Shown here one piece after another: positions 5,436 to 10,966 of a stretch of DNA of 10,966 nt. The DNA comes from RGIG3009 sp045541305 (GTDB lineage: Bacteria > Bacillota > Clostridia > Oscillospirales > Acutalibacteraceae). The position numbers and the translations under genes are program-made. Location of the stretch: assembly GCA_045541305.1 (NCBI GenBank), contig JAZQIV010000173.1:1-10966 (forward strand), read 5' to 3'. A model generated the notes under the pieces. It was given only the letters and a program-made list of their open reading frames with translations, made no database searches and was not told where the DNA came from. Each line of letters opens with the position of its first letter. Within the stretch, counting starts at the first letter, position 1.

Positions 5436-6866
5436 TTATACAGTACCGATGATCATTTCGGAACCGCTTCCGTTTTTGGTGACGGTTTGTCGGTTTACCC
5501 TGTTTTCTTCGGCAAGTAATTTCATAACCGTAGGACCGCAAAAACCACCTTGGCAGCGTCCCATCCCCGAGCGGGTACGCCGTTTAACACCGTCAATGTC
5601 TGTTGCTCTCGGATTACGGGTGATCGCGGCCCGAATCTCCCCTTCACTCACCCCTTCGCAGCGACAAACAATTTTGCCGTATGCAGGATGCTTTTCGATA
5701 TAGGAATTCTTTTCTTCGTCACTCATTTTTTTAAACGCATGGGGATCCTCACGGTGTCCGTTAAAAGTATCGTTTTTTGCCAATGAAAGTCCCATTTCTT
5801 TCAAGAGTGCCACCACATATTCTGCAATGGCCACACAAGAGGTTAAGCCGGGAGAATCAATGGCGGCAACGTTGACAAAGTGTGAAGCTGCTTTGCTTTC
5901 TTCGATGATAAAATCGCCGTTTTTTTCAGAGGAGCGAACACCGCTGAATGAGGTAATCACGTTGCGGAAATTCACATCGGGAACACTTTTGGAGGCGAGG
6001 CGCGCTACCATATCTAAGCCATCCGGCGTGGTTTGTTTGCAATCCGGTGACTCCACCACGCCGGCTGTGGGACCTGTTAACAGATTTCCGTCTACTGTGG
6101 GTGAAACCAGAATACCCTTTCCTTCTTTAGATGGCACCTGGAAAATGGTATGCGAAACGCGATTTCCTTCTGTTTTGTCCAGCAGCATATATTCACCGGC
6201 ACGCGGGATAATGGTAAACGAATCATCCCCCACCATTCGTGCCACCCGATCCGAGCAACATCCGGCACAGTTAATCACGTAAGTCGCTTCCACTGTCTCG
6301 CCGTTTTCGGAAATCAACACAAACGATGCATCCTGCTTACGAATCTCGCACAAGGCAAATCCCGTTTTCAGTTCAACACCGTTATCCATAGCGTTCCCGA
6401 TGGCAGCAATGGTCAATTCATACGGACACACAATACCGGCAGTCGGTACGTGTAAAGCAGCCACAACTTGCTTGGATAATTGGGGCTCGATTTCACGAAT
6501 CTCATCCCCGCTTAACAACCGCATGTTTGGTACACCGTTTTGGATGCCGCGATCAAATAAAGCCTGTAAAACGTCGCGTTCTTCGTCGCTGAATGCGCAA
6601 ATAATGGATCCGTTCCGTTTAATCGGCGCATTCAGTTCATGTGCAGTAGCAAAGAGCTTTTCCACGCCTAAAATGTTCATTTTTGCTTTCAACGTGTTTG
6701 GTTCGGGATCGTAACCGCCGTGCACAATACCGCTGTTCGCTTTCGATGCACCGCAGGCAACGTCGTTTTCCTTTTCCAACACGCACGTTTTCAGTTGATA
6801 GCGCGCCAGCTCGCGTGCCAACATACTACCGATTACACCGGCACCCACAATCGCTACGTCATACAT
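5436..6866 (-). CDS. glpA: GlpA-like FAD-dependent glycerol-3-phosphate dehydrogenase
   Basis: This 476-residue flavoprotein is predicted to oxidise sn-glycerol-3-phosphate to dihydroxyacetone phosphate. The DAO-type FAD domain starts with GAGVIG (residues 8-13), followed by an ADP-ribose-binding acidic end (VLEKE) and CGASKANSGIVHGGYDP, a typical stretch of the GlpA/GlpO/L2HGDH group. The C-terminus carries a BFD-like [2Fe-2S] domain with C401 and C403 in VCRCEGV and C438 and C443 in RCQGGFCGP, as in anaerobic GlpA. The ATG at 6866 lies eight bases from AGGAGG (6880-6875); a TTG two codons earlier is too close to that site. A terminator hairpin precedes the gene, so its expression should depend on GlpP. 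It is shorter than E. coli GlpA. A 2-hydroxyacid oxidase is the alternative, but GlpP next door favours glycerol-3-phosphate. Confidence 0.87.
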   Translation of the reverse strand: MYDVAIVGAGVIGSMLARELARYQLKTCVLEKENDVACGASKANSGIVHGGYDPEPNTLKAKMNILGVEKLFATAHELNAPIKRNGSIICAFSDEERDVLQALFDRGIQNGVPNMRLLSGDEIREIEPQLSKQVVAALHVPTAGIVCPYELTIAAIGNAMDNGVELKTGFALCEIRKQDASFVLISENGETVEATYVINCAGCCSDRVARMVGDDSFTIIPRAGEYMLLDKTEGNRVSHTIFQVPSKEGKGILVSPTVDGNLLTGPTAGVVESPDCKQTTPDGLDMVARLASKSVPDVNFRNVITSFSGVRSSEKNGDFIIEESKAASHFVNVAAIDSPGLTSCVAIAEYVVALLKEMGLSLAKNDTFNGHREDPHAFKKMSDEEKNSYIEKHPAYGKIVCRCEGVSEGEIRAAITRNPRATDIDGVKRRTRSGMGRCQGGFCGPTVMKLLAEENRVNRQTVTKNGSGSEMIIGTV

Positions 6867-6889
6867 ATTCAACGCCTCCTCATCTCATT

Positions 6890-6943
6890 AAAAAACGGGC
6901 AAAGACAGACGATATCACAGGATATCATCTGCTTTCCCCGTTT
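6890..6943 (-). terminator. GlpP-controlled leader terminator before glpA
   Basis: On the minus strand a long hairpin forms from AAACGGG (6943-6937) with CCCGTTT (6899-6893), AAAG with CTTT, and CAGATGATATC (6931-6921) with GATATCGTCTG (6916-6906), around a 4-nt loop and with small bulges. A U6 tract follows at 6895-6890. It lies in the 105-bp gap between glpP and glpA, where GlpP proteins are known to prevent termination in Bacillus. Placement and shape make it a classic antitermination target. Confidence 0.88.
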
Positions 6944-6956
6944 CTCTCATTCTCTA
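6944..6956 (-). promoter_or_regulatory. Candidate GlpP RNA site, copy 2
   Basis: TAGAGAATGAGAG on the minus strand directly abuts the 5' arm of the glpA leader terminator. It is identical to the element at 7595-7607, which sits in the same position relative to the glpP leader hairpin. The identity over 13 nt and the matching placement suggest an antiterminator binding site. Confidence 0.6.
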
Positions 6957-6971
6957 CGGATATGAAATTGT

Positions 6972-7535
6972 TTACAAATACCACAAATCCTCTTTACCGG
7001 TTGAAACCGCGATCGCACCTTGACTCAATGCGGTGGTGACTTCTTGTTTGGTTTCCACCAGACCGCCGGCAATCAACGGAATGACGCCGTTTGCAAATCG
7101 CTCGATAATTTTGCCGATCACACCGGGTAAAATCTCAATAATATCCGGCGAACTGCCTGCCAAGATATCATCAATACTTTCCACGCCCTGCGAATCATAG
7201 GCGAAAAAGCGTTGGATGGTCAGTAAGCCACATTCTTTCGCTGCACGAATCACCGAAGTTTTCGTACTGATGATGCCATCAACCCCGCAGTGCGCCAAAA
7301 AAGCGATGCCACTTTTATCCTTGCTGATCCCTTCTGCCAGATCCACGTGCACAAACAGGAATTTATCGGCCGCATGTGCACGTTCCACACGATCACGCAC
7401 CGTCATAATGCCGGCACCGAACAAAAACAGAATTTCCGAAGGAGACTGTAACGCTTTTTCAAAATGTTTATCCTTGATAGCGGCAATAACCGGTGCCGCT
7501 TCCAGACGTTCCAAAACATCGTGCTTTTTGCTCAT
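6972..7535 (-). CDS. glpP: GlpP, glycerol-3-phosphate-responsive antiterminator
   Basis: This 187-residue protein of the GlpP family folds as a TIM barrel. In Bacillus it binds glycerol-3-phosphate and leader mRNA and prevents early termination of glp transcripts. Signature segments match the family: HVDLAEGI (63-70), GIISTKTS (87-94), DIIEILPG (131-138), PLIAGGL (153-159) and AVSTGKEDLW (176-185). The start is ATG 7535, seven bases after AAGGAG (7548-7543); upstream in-frame ATGs at 7541 and 7574 lie in or before that site. It is the first gene of the glp operon and is itself preceded by a leader hairpin, so it probably autoregulates. No frame damage is seen. Confidence 0.93.
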   Translation of the reverse strand: MSKKHDVLERLEAAPVIAAIKDKHFEKALQSPSEILFLFGAGIMTVRDRVERAHAADKFLFVHVDLAEGISKDKSGIAFLAHCGVDGIISTKTSVIRAAKECGLLTIQRFFAYDSQGVESIDDILAGSSPDIIEILPGVIGKIIERFANGVIPLIAGGLVETKQEVTTALSQGAIAVSTGKEDLWYL

Positions 7536-7550
7536 GCACATTCTCCTTTC

Positions 7551-7593
7551 AAAAGAAATAGCAAGAGAATACACCGCGGCACTCTCTTGCTAT
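7551..7593 (-). terminator. Leader hairpin/terminator before glpP
   Basis: On the minus strand ATAGCAAGAGA (7593-7583) pairs perfectly with TCTCTTGCTAT (7568-7558) around a 14-nt loop. TTCTTTT follows at 7557-7551, just before the glpP ribosome binding site. It begins about 14 nt from the predicted transcript start and fits a GlpP-responsive terminator. It is also the only terminator-like structure downstream of the SorC gene. Confidence 0.75.
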
Positions 7594-7594
7594 A

Positions 7595-7607
7595 CTCTCA
7601 TTCTCTA
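7595..7607 (-). promoter_or_regulatory. Candidate GlpP RNA site, copy 1
   Basis: TAGAGAATGAGAG on the minus strand lies at the predicted 5' end of the glp transcript, one base before the leader hairpin. It is identical to copy 2 at 6944-6956. Confidence 0.6.
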
Positions 7608-7613
7608 TACAGT

Positions 7614-7641
7614 ATTTTAACACAAAATGCAAAAAAGTCAA
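7614..7641 (-). promoter_or_regulatory. Sigma-A promoter of the glp operon
   Basis: On the minus strand TTGACT (7641-7636) and TAAAAT (7619-7614) are 16 nt apart, with a predicted start near 7607. The -35 begins only ten bases after the SorC gene stop codon. Confidence 0.75.
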
Positions 7642-7651
7642 TGCTTTCTGC

Positions 7652-8566
7652 TTACAATCCTAACAACTCTTTTGCAGTATATTCATCCGTAATCAACGTA
7701 TCGATCCAACCGGTATGCAGCGCCCCCACAATCGCTTCCGCTTTATCGGTTCCACACGCAATGGCTACTGTTTGTTTTGCGGTTTTTAGATTCTCTGCCG
7801 AAACGCACAGTGTATTGTCATACAGATCCAAAAATTTACCATCCTTTGTAAAAAAATGGGTGGCAATATCTCCGATCACTTCGGCGTGTTGTTCACGGTA
7901 ACCAAACGTTTTACCAAAGAGCTCCAAAACTTCCGTATTACCGATACCCACAATTGCCAGATCGATGTTTTCCCAAAGCGATTGTAGCTTTTTGTAATAG
8001 GATGTGGTTTTGAACAGCTTGCAATCCTCGGTGTTATCCGGTAAATATGGAAACCAGGCATACTGCACGCCTGCCCCGAACTTGTCCGCAATATCGCGTG
8101 CTAATTCGTTGGAAGAAAAACACAACTTTCCGTGATCGGTCGCGCCAAACAGCGGAAACACCAGATTTCCCTTTGTGTTCGTTCGCGGTAATTCCTCTGC
8201 CAACGCTTCAATAGTGCGTCCCCACGACACCGCAATACGCAAACCGCCTTTTTCCGCAAGCGGGGTTAAATACTCAGCAGCAGTTTTAACCGTCTTCAGT
8301 TGCCGAACCGACTCGTTGTTTCCACTGACACTACACACAACCGAATCTACACCAAAACGCTCGTGCAATTGTTGCTCCAACCACTCGCAGTCCGCCTTGG
8401 GATTGTGAATGGTGATTTCCACAACTTGTTCCTTAATCGCATCGTTTAACAGCTTTGAAACCGTTTGCCGCGATAATTTCAACGTATCGGCAATTTCTTG
8501 CTGTGTGCGGTTCTTTTTGTAATATAACGTCGCAGCTTCTGCCATCAACAGCTTTTCGTCGTGCAT
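7652..8566 (-). CDS. SorC/DeoR-family sugar-binding transcriptional regulator
   Basis: This 304-residue SorC-family regulator has an N-terminal helix-turn-helix at about residues 21-43 (TQQEIADTLKLSRQTVSKLL) and a C-terminal effector domain related to glucosamine-6-phosphate isomerase. The effector domain shows family features: VSWGRT (113-118), DLAIVGIGN, and a C-terminal ACGTDKAEAIVGAL...LITDEYTAKELL. Such proteins usually bind a phosphorylated sugar and act as repressors or activators of a neighbouring catabolic operon. The ATG at 8566 has GGAGGT (8577-8572) five bases upstream. The gene is divergent from the aldolase/dehydrogenase pair, with a 14-bp inverted repeat between the promoters, so it most likely controls that pair and itself. 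The inducer is not evident; a ketose phosphate handled by the next genes is the best guess. Confidence 0.92.
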   Translation of the reverse strand: MHDEKLLMAEAATLYYKKNRTQQEIADTLKLSRQTVSKLLNDAIKEQVVEITIHNPKADCEWLEQQLHERFGVDSVVCSVSGNNESVRQLKTVKTAAEYLTPLAEKGGLRIAVSWGRTIEALAEELPRTNTKGNLVFPLFGATDHGKLCFSSNELARDIADKFGAGVQYAWFPYLPDNTEDCKLFKTTSYYKKLQSLWENIDLAIVGIGNTEVLELFGKTFGYREQHAEVIGDIATHFFTKDGKFLDLYDNTLCVSAENLKTAKQTVAIACGTDKAEAIVGALHTGWIDTLITDEYTAKELLGL

Positions 8567-8590
8567 AGCATACCTCCGTTCTCTGTCGTT

Positions 8591-8619
8591 ATTTTACCAT
8601 TTCTGCGTAAAATTGTCAA
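8591..8619 (-). promoter_or_regulatory. Promoter of the SorC-family regulator
   Basis: On the minus strand a perfect TTGACA (8619-8614), 17 nt and TAAAAT (8596-8591) are present. The -35 ends two bases from the inverted repeat at 8621-8653, so a bound regulator would sit next to it. Confidence 0.78.
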
Positions 8620-8620
8620 C

Positions 8621-8653
8621 GGTTTAACATTTGTAATTGACAAATGTTAAACC
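8621..8653. promoter_or_regulatory. Operator: perfect 14-bp inverted repeat
   Basis: The arms GGTTTAACATTTGT (8621-8634) and ACAAATGTTAAACC (8640-8653) are perfect complements around AATTG. The right arm overlaps the -35 of the aldolase promoter and the left arm abuts the -35 of the regulator promoter. It is the likely binding site of the SorC-family protein. Confidence 0.85.
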
Positions 8654-8665
8654 CGGCGATATACT
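8637..8665 (+). promoter_or_regulatory. Promoter of the aldolase/dehydrogenase operon
   Basis: TTGACA (8637-8642), 17 nt and TATACT (8660-8665) are near-consensus. The -35 lies inside the operator repeat, which points to repression by steric block, with release by an inducer. Confidence 0.85.
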
Positions 8666-8697
8666 GTAAAAAGAACAAAAATAAAGGGGATTGAAAA

Positions 8698-9567
8698 ATG
8701 TTGGTATCCATGAAAGAAATGCTGGAGGACGCGCGCAAAAACCATTATGCGATTCCCGCATTTGACGTCAGTAATTACGATATGATGAAATCGATTTTGG
8801 AGGCATGCGAAGAGGAACGCTCCCCCGCTTTGCTGATGGCACTTGGTGTGGATTTGGTCGGAAAAGGCCTGCCGCTGATGGCATCCATGGTAAAAGGTGC
8901 ATCGGAGCACTTCAAAATTCCGGTGTGCTTTCACCTGGATCATGCCACCGATTTTGATTTGATTAAGGGCGCCATTGATGTTGGGTTTAGTTCCGTTATG
9001 TACGACGGTTCGGTTTTGGATTTCGAAAACAACGCCAAAAACACCGCGCAAGTGACAAAGCTTGCTCATGCGCACGGTATTTCCGTGGAGGCAGAACTGG
9101 GGCACGTTGGCAACGCCAGCGTGGGCAGCATCAGCGAAACCGGCACCGATACCGATCCCGGCGAAAGTCTGACCGTTCCCGCAGAAGTGGCTAAGTTTAT
9201 TGAGATCACCGATGTGGATGCGCTCGCGGTTGCAATCGGCACTTCGCACGGTGTGTATCAAAAAACACCGGAGCTTCGCATTGACCGCCTGGATGAAATT
9301 GTGGCAGTTTGTGACAGACCGCTTGTGTTGCACGGCGGCAGCGGCACCCCAAACGATCAAATGCAAAACGCCATACGTCACGGCATTACGAAAATCAACA
9401 TCTATTCCGATGTGGTGGCTGTTTTGAATAAAGGCTTGAAAGATAAGCTCAACACGATCGACAACCCCTCCACCTGGCCTTTCATCGTGTTCGAAGATGC
9501 CCGAAATATGATGAAAGAAGTTGTGAAAGAAAAACTGAGAACGTTCGGCAGTGCCGGCCGTCTGTAA
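8698..9567 (+). CDS. Class II ketose-bisphosphate aldolase (FbaA/GatY/YdjI type)
   Basis: This 289-residue zinc-dependent aldolase would cleave a ketose phosphate into dihydroxyacetone phosphate and an aldehyde. Family residues are present: D81 (catalytic) and H82 (zinc) in HLDHATD, the E132/E134 strand in VEAELGHVG, H184 in IGTSHGVY, and H212 followed by the phosphate-binding GGSG (213-216). The second phosphate-side motif reads KINIYSD (232-238), where NI-TD is common. A ribosome binding site AAAGGGG lies eight bases before the ATG. It is the first gene after the SorC-controlled promoter, followed 15 bp later by a SorE-like dehydrogenase. This pairing resembles the E. coli ydj cluster (aldolase YdjI with zinc dehydrogenases). 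A housekeeping fructose-bisphosphate aldolase role is less likely given this context. The substrate is unknown. Confidence 0.92.
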   Translation: MLVSMKEMLEDARKNHYAIPAFDVSNYDMMKSILEACEEERSPALLMALGVDLVGKGLPLMASMVKGASEHFKIPVCFHLDHATDFDLIKGAIDVGFSSVMYDGSVLDFENNAKNTAQVTKLAHAHGISVEAELGHVGNASVGSISETGTDTDPGESLTVPAEVAKFIEITDVDALAVAIGTSHGVYQKTPELRIDRLDEIVAVCDRPLVLHGGSGTPNDQMQNAIRHGITKINIYSDVVAVLNKGLKDKLNTIDNPSTWPFIVFEDARNMMKEVVKEKLRTFGSAGRL

Positions 9568-9582
9568 TGGGAGGGTATCCAC

Positions 9583-10821
9583 ATGAAAACAAGAGCAGTA
9601 CGTCTTTATGGAGAACGCGATCTCCGCTTGGAGGAATTTGAACTTCCCGCTTTGAAAAATGGCGAGTTGCTGGTAAAAGTCATTTCAGACAGCGTATGCA
9701 TGTCCACGTATAAAACGGCAATGCAGGGCGCCAAGCATCTGCGCGTGCCGAATGACGTTGACGAACATCCCGTTATCATCGGTCACGAGTTTTGCGCAGA
9801 AGTTGTTGAAGTTACCGATAAGTGGAAAGACCGCTTCAAGGTTGGCGACAAAGTTGCCATGCCCCCCGTTCTCTCCTATTTAGGCGGCGTGGATACGGTT
9901 GGATATTCGTTCGGCGAGATCGGCGGTGTGTCCACGTATTCCATCATTTATGACCATATCATTGAAAACGATTATTTGATTAAAATCGACAGCGATTCCT
10001 ATTTCAGCGGTTCGCTGATCGAGCCTGCTTCCTGCGTCATTCGCGGTTACAAGGCCTCCAACCATTTAAACGACAAGCTTCTTCCCTTTACCAACATTCG
10101 TGAAAACGGGAAGGTCGCCATTCTGGCAGGCTGCGGACCGATGGGCTTAGTTGCCATTGATATTGCATTACACGGCGATGTGAAACCGTCGTTGGTGGTG
10201 GTTACAGACCTTAACCAAGAACGGCTTGACCGCGCGGAGCAGCTTTTTGATCCCAAAGCGGCGGCGCGTGACGGTATAACCCTGGTTTTTGCCAACACTG
10301 CCGATCAAGATAAATTGCTCTCGTTTACAGACGGAAAAGGCTACGACGACGTATTTGTGTATGCTCCCGCTCCTGCCGTTGTGCAGCTGGGCGATTCCAT
10401 TCTTGGGTTTGATGGCTGCTTAAACTTCTTTGCCGGCCCGATGGACAAACAATTCAGCGCCCCGCTTAATTTCTACAACGTTCACTATGCACAGCATCAC
10501 GTTGCCGGTACCAGCGGCAGCGTACCGGAAGATATGCACGATATCGTGCGTTTGATCGGCGAAAAACGCATTGATCCTGCGGTCATGGTCACCCATATCG
10601 GCGGTATCGATGCGGCCATCGATACCACACTGCGTTTGCCGGAAATTGAAGGCGGTAAAAAACTGATCTACACGCACATTGAACTGCCGCTGACAGCCAT
10701 CAGCAACTTTGAGGCGCTTGGTAAAACAGATGAACGATTTAAAGTGTTGGATGATTTGGTGAAAGCACACAACGGTTTGTGGTGTGCCGAAGCGGAACAG
10801 TATTTACTGAATCATTTTTAA
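9583..10821 (+). CDS. sorE: Zinc-dependent sugar-phosphate dehydrogenase, SorE (L-sorbose-1-phosphate reductase)-like
   Basis: This 412-residue medium-chain dehydrogenase resembles SorE, which reduces L-sorbose 1-phosphate to glucitol 6-phosphate. The catalytic zinc ligands are C39 in SVCMSTYK, H68-E69 in IIGHEF, and E147 in LIEPASCV. The Rossmann motif is GCGPMG (183-188), and the following strand ends in D209 (VVVTD), which favours NAD(H). The four-cysteine structural-zinc loop is absent, as I recall for SorE. The stretch CLNFFAGPMDKQFSAPLNFY (279-298) closely recalls SorE. A strong GGGAGGG site is seven bases before the ATG, 15 bp after the aldolase stop. Together with a SorC-family regulator this points to a sorbose- or other ketose/alditol-phosphate pathway. 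No transporter or kinase is visible in the window. An IS element begins 22 bp after the stop. Family assignment is strong; the exact substrate is inferred. Confidence 0.88.
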   Translation: MKTRAVRLYGERDLRLEEFELPALKNGELLVKVISDSVCMSTYKTAMQGAKHLRVPNDVDEHPVIIGHEFCAEVVEVTDKWKDRFKVGDKVAMPPVLSYLGGVDTVGYSFGEIGGVSTYSIIYDHIIENDYLIKIDSDSYFSGSLIEPASCVIRGYKASNHLNDKLLPFTNIRENGKVAILAGCGPMGLVAIDIALHGDVKPSLVVVTDLNQERLDRAEQLFDPKAAARDGITLVFANTADQDKLLSFTDGKGYDDVFVYAPAPAVVQLGDSILGFDGCLNFFAGPMDKQFSAPLNFYNVHYAQHHVAGTSGSVPEDMHDIVRLIGEKRIDPAVMVTHIGGIDAAIDTTLRLPEIEGGKKLIYTHIELPLTAISNFEALGKTDERFKVLDDLVKAHNGLWCAEAEQYLLNHF

Positions 10822-10824
10822 CAG

Positions 10825-10839
10825 AAAAAGCATCCCGCA
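10825..10839 (+). terminator. 5' arm of a terminator apparently split by the IS element
   Basis: AAAAAGCATCCCGCA follows the dehydrogenase stop by three bases and has the form of the ascending arm of a rho-independent terminator. No complementary TGCGGGATGC arm follows, because the IS3-type end starts at 10844. The missing arm is predicted on the far side of the element. Confidence 0.45.
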
Positions 10840-10904
10840 ATGATGAACCGCCCCAAATTGTGCGGACAGCACAGAAAAGCACCTAATGGCAGCAAGAAAT
10901 AAAT

Positions 10905-10966
10905 TTAAGCAACATACTGACTTCGTTTTTCAAGCGGAGTCAGTTTTGTTTTTAGTTGAATACGTT
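10905..10966 (-). CDS. IS3-family transposase OrfB, C-terminal end (partial)
   Basis: The last 19 codons before the TAA (10907-10905) read RIQLKTKLTPLEKRSQYVA. This matches the end of IS3-family OrfB integrases, where a KRI-motif is followed by a K-L-LTP-(E/Q)-(Y/K)R-Q segment. The DDE catalytic core lies beyond the window. The reading frame is open to the edge, so the copy may be intact. Confidence 0.82.
   Translation of the reverse strand, partial: RIQLKTKLTPLEKRSQYVA
10916..10953 (+). terminator. Hairpin with U-tract inside the IS end
   Basis: ACTGACTTCG (10916-10925) pairs with CGGAGTCAGT (10935-10944), with one G-U pair, and is followed by TTTGTTTTT. It overlaps the transposase coding end but on the plus strand acts as a rho-independent terminator. 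It would stop transcription entering from the aldolase/dehydrogenase operon. Confidence 0.7.

Larger units (their letters stand above)
10844..10966 (-). mobile_element. IS3-family insertion sequence, right end (continues past the window)
   Basis: The element's terminal inverted repeat covers about 10844-10868. It starts TGAACCGCCCC and ends GCGGACA, the TG...GCCCC...GGACA form typical of IS3/IS150-group ends. A transposase C-terminus on the minus strand stops 37 bp inside the repeat, as expected for the 3' side of the element. Only 123 bp are visible. Target duplication cannot be checked from one side. Confidence 0.8.

Noticed and set aside
8613..8630. TGTCAACGGTTTAACA as a catabolite-responsive (cre) site
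   Set aside because: It does not fit the cre consensus spacing without an insertion, and it overlaps the operator and -35 that explain it better.
8647..9582. 311-codon open frame on the minus strand
   Set aside because: It lies antisense to the clearly recognisable class II aldolase, has no matching promoter or ribosome site, and its His/Cys/Asn-rich translation is typical of the shadow of a real gene.
1..10966. CRISPR array, rRNA genes, prophage structural genes or toxin-antitoxin pair
   Set aside because: No regularly spaced repeats, rRNA-like sequence or such gene pairs were seen.

Overview
The window looks like chromosome of a low-to-mid GC, endospore-forming Firmicute, most likely a gut Clostridia member of the Oscillospiraceae/Ruminococcaceae type. 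The reasons are a Spo0A response regulator, strong GGAGG-type ribosome binding sites, sigma-A promoters of the TTGACA-17-TATACT kind, TTG and GTG starts, and a GlpP antiterminator. No lineage could be confirmed without a database search.

Layout. (1) 1-917 has no intact gene. It holds the 5' half of an initiator tRNA-Met gene with a good promoter on the minus strand, then about 800 bp of AT-rich DNA with several palindromes and a possible decayed coding tract. (2) 918-1922 encodes a XerC/XerD-type tyrosine recombinase on the plus strand, closed by a strong hairpin terminator shared with the convergent spo0A (2005-2769, minus). (3) 2985-7641 is a minus-strand operon for glycerol-3-phosphate use. 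Its order is promoter, GlpP antiterminator, internal leader terminator, GlpA-like FAD/[2Fe-2S] dehydrogenase, a second FAD oxidoreductase, a small four-cysteine DUF1667 protein, a HAD-IIA sugar-phosphate phosphatase, and a terminator. The genes are tightly packed; one pair overlaps by ATGA, and two ribosome binding sites overlap the preceding stop codon. (4) 7652-8566 encodes a SorC-family sugar-phosphate-responsive regulator (minus). It is divergent from a plus-strand pair, a class II ketose-bisphosphate aldolase (8698-9567) and a SorE-like sugar-phosphate dehydrogenase (9583-10821). A perfect 14-bp inverted repeat lies between the two divergent promoters. (5) From 10844 to the window end lies the right end of an IS3-family insertion sequence, inserted 22 bp after the dehydrogenase stop codon, apparently inside that operon's terminator.

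How they work together (inference). The SorC regulator senses a phosphorylated sugar and controls reduction and aldol cleavage of a ketose phosphate, which would yield triose phosphates. The adjacent glp operon oxidises glycerol-3-phosphate to dihydroxyacetone phosphate, and its phosphatase could hydrolyse glycerol-3-phosphate or related esters. The two modules meet at the triose-phosphate pool. The most informative regulatory signal is an identical 13-nt element, TAGAGAATGAGAG. It abuts the 5' side of the terminator hairpin in both the glpP leader and the glpP-glpA gap, and is a good candidate for the RNA site that GlpP reads.
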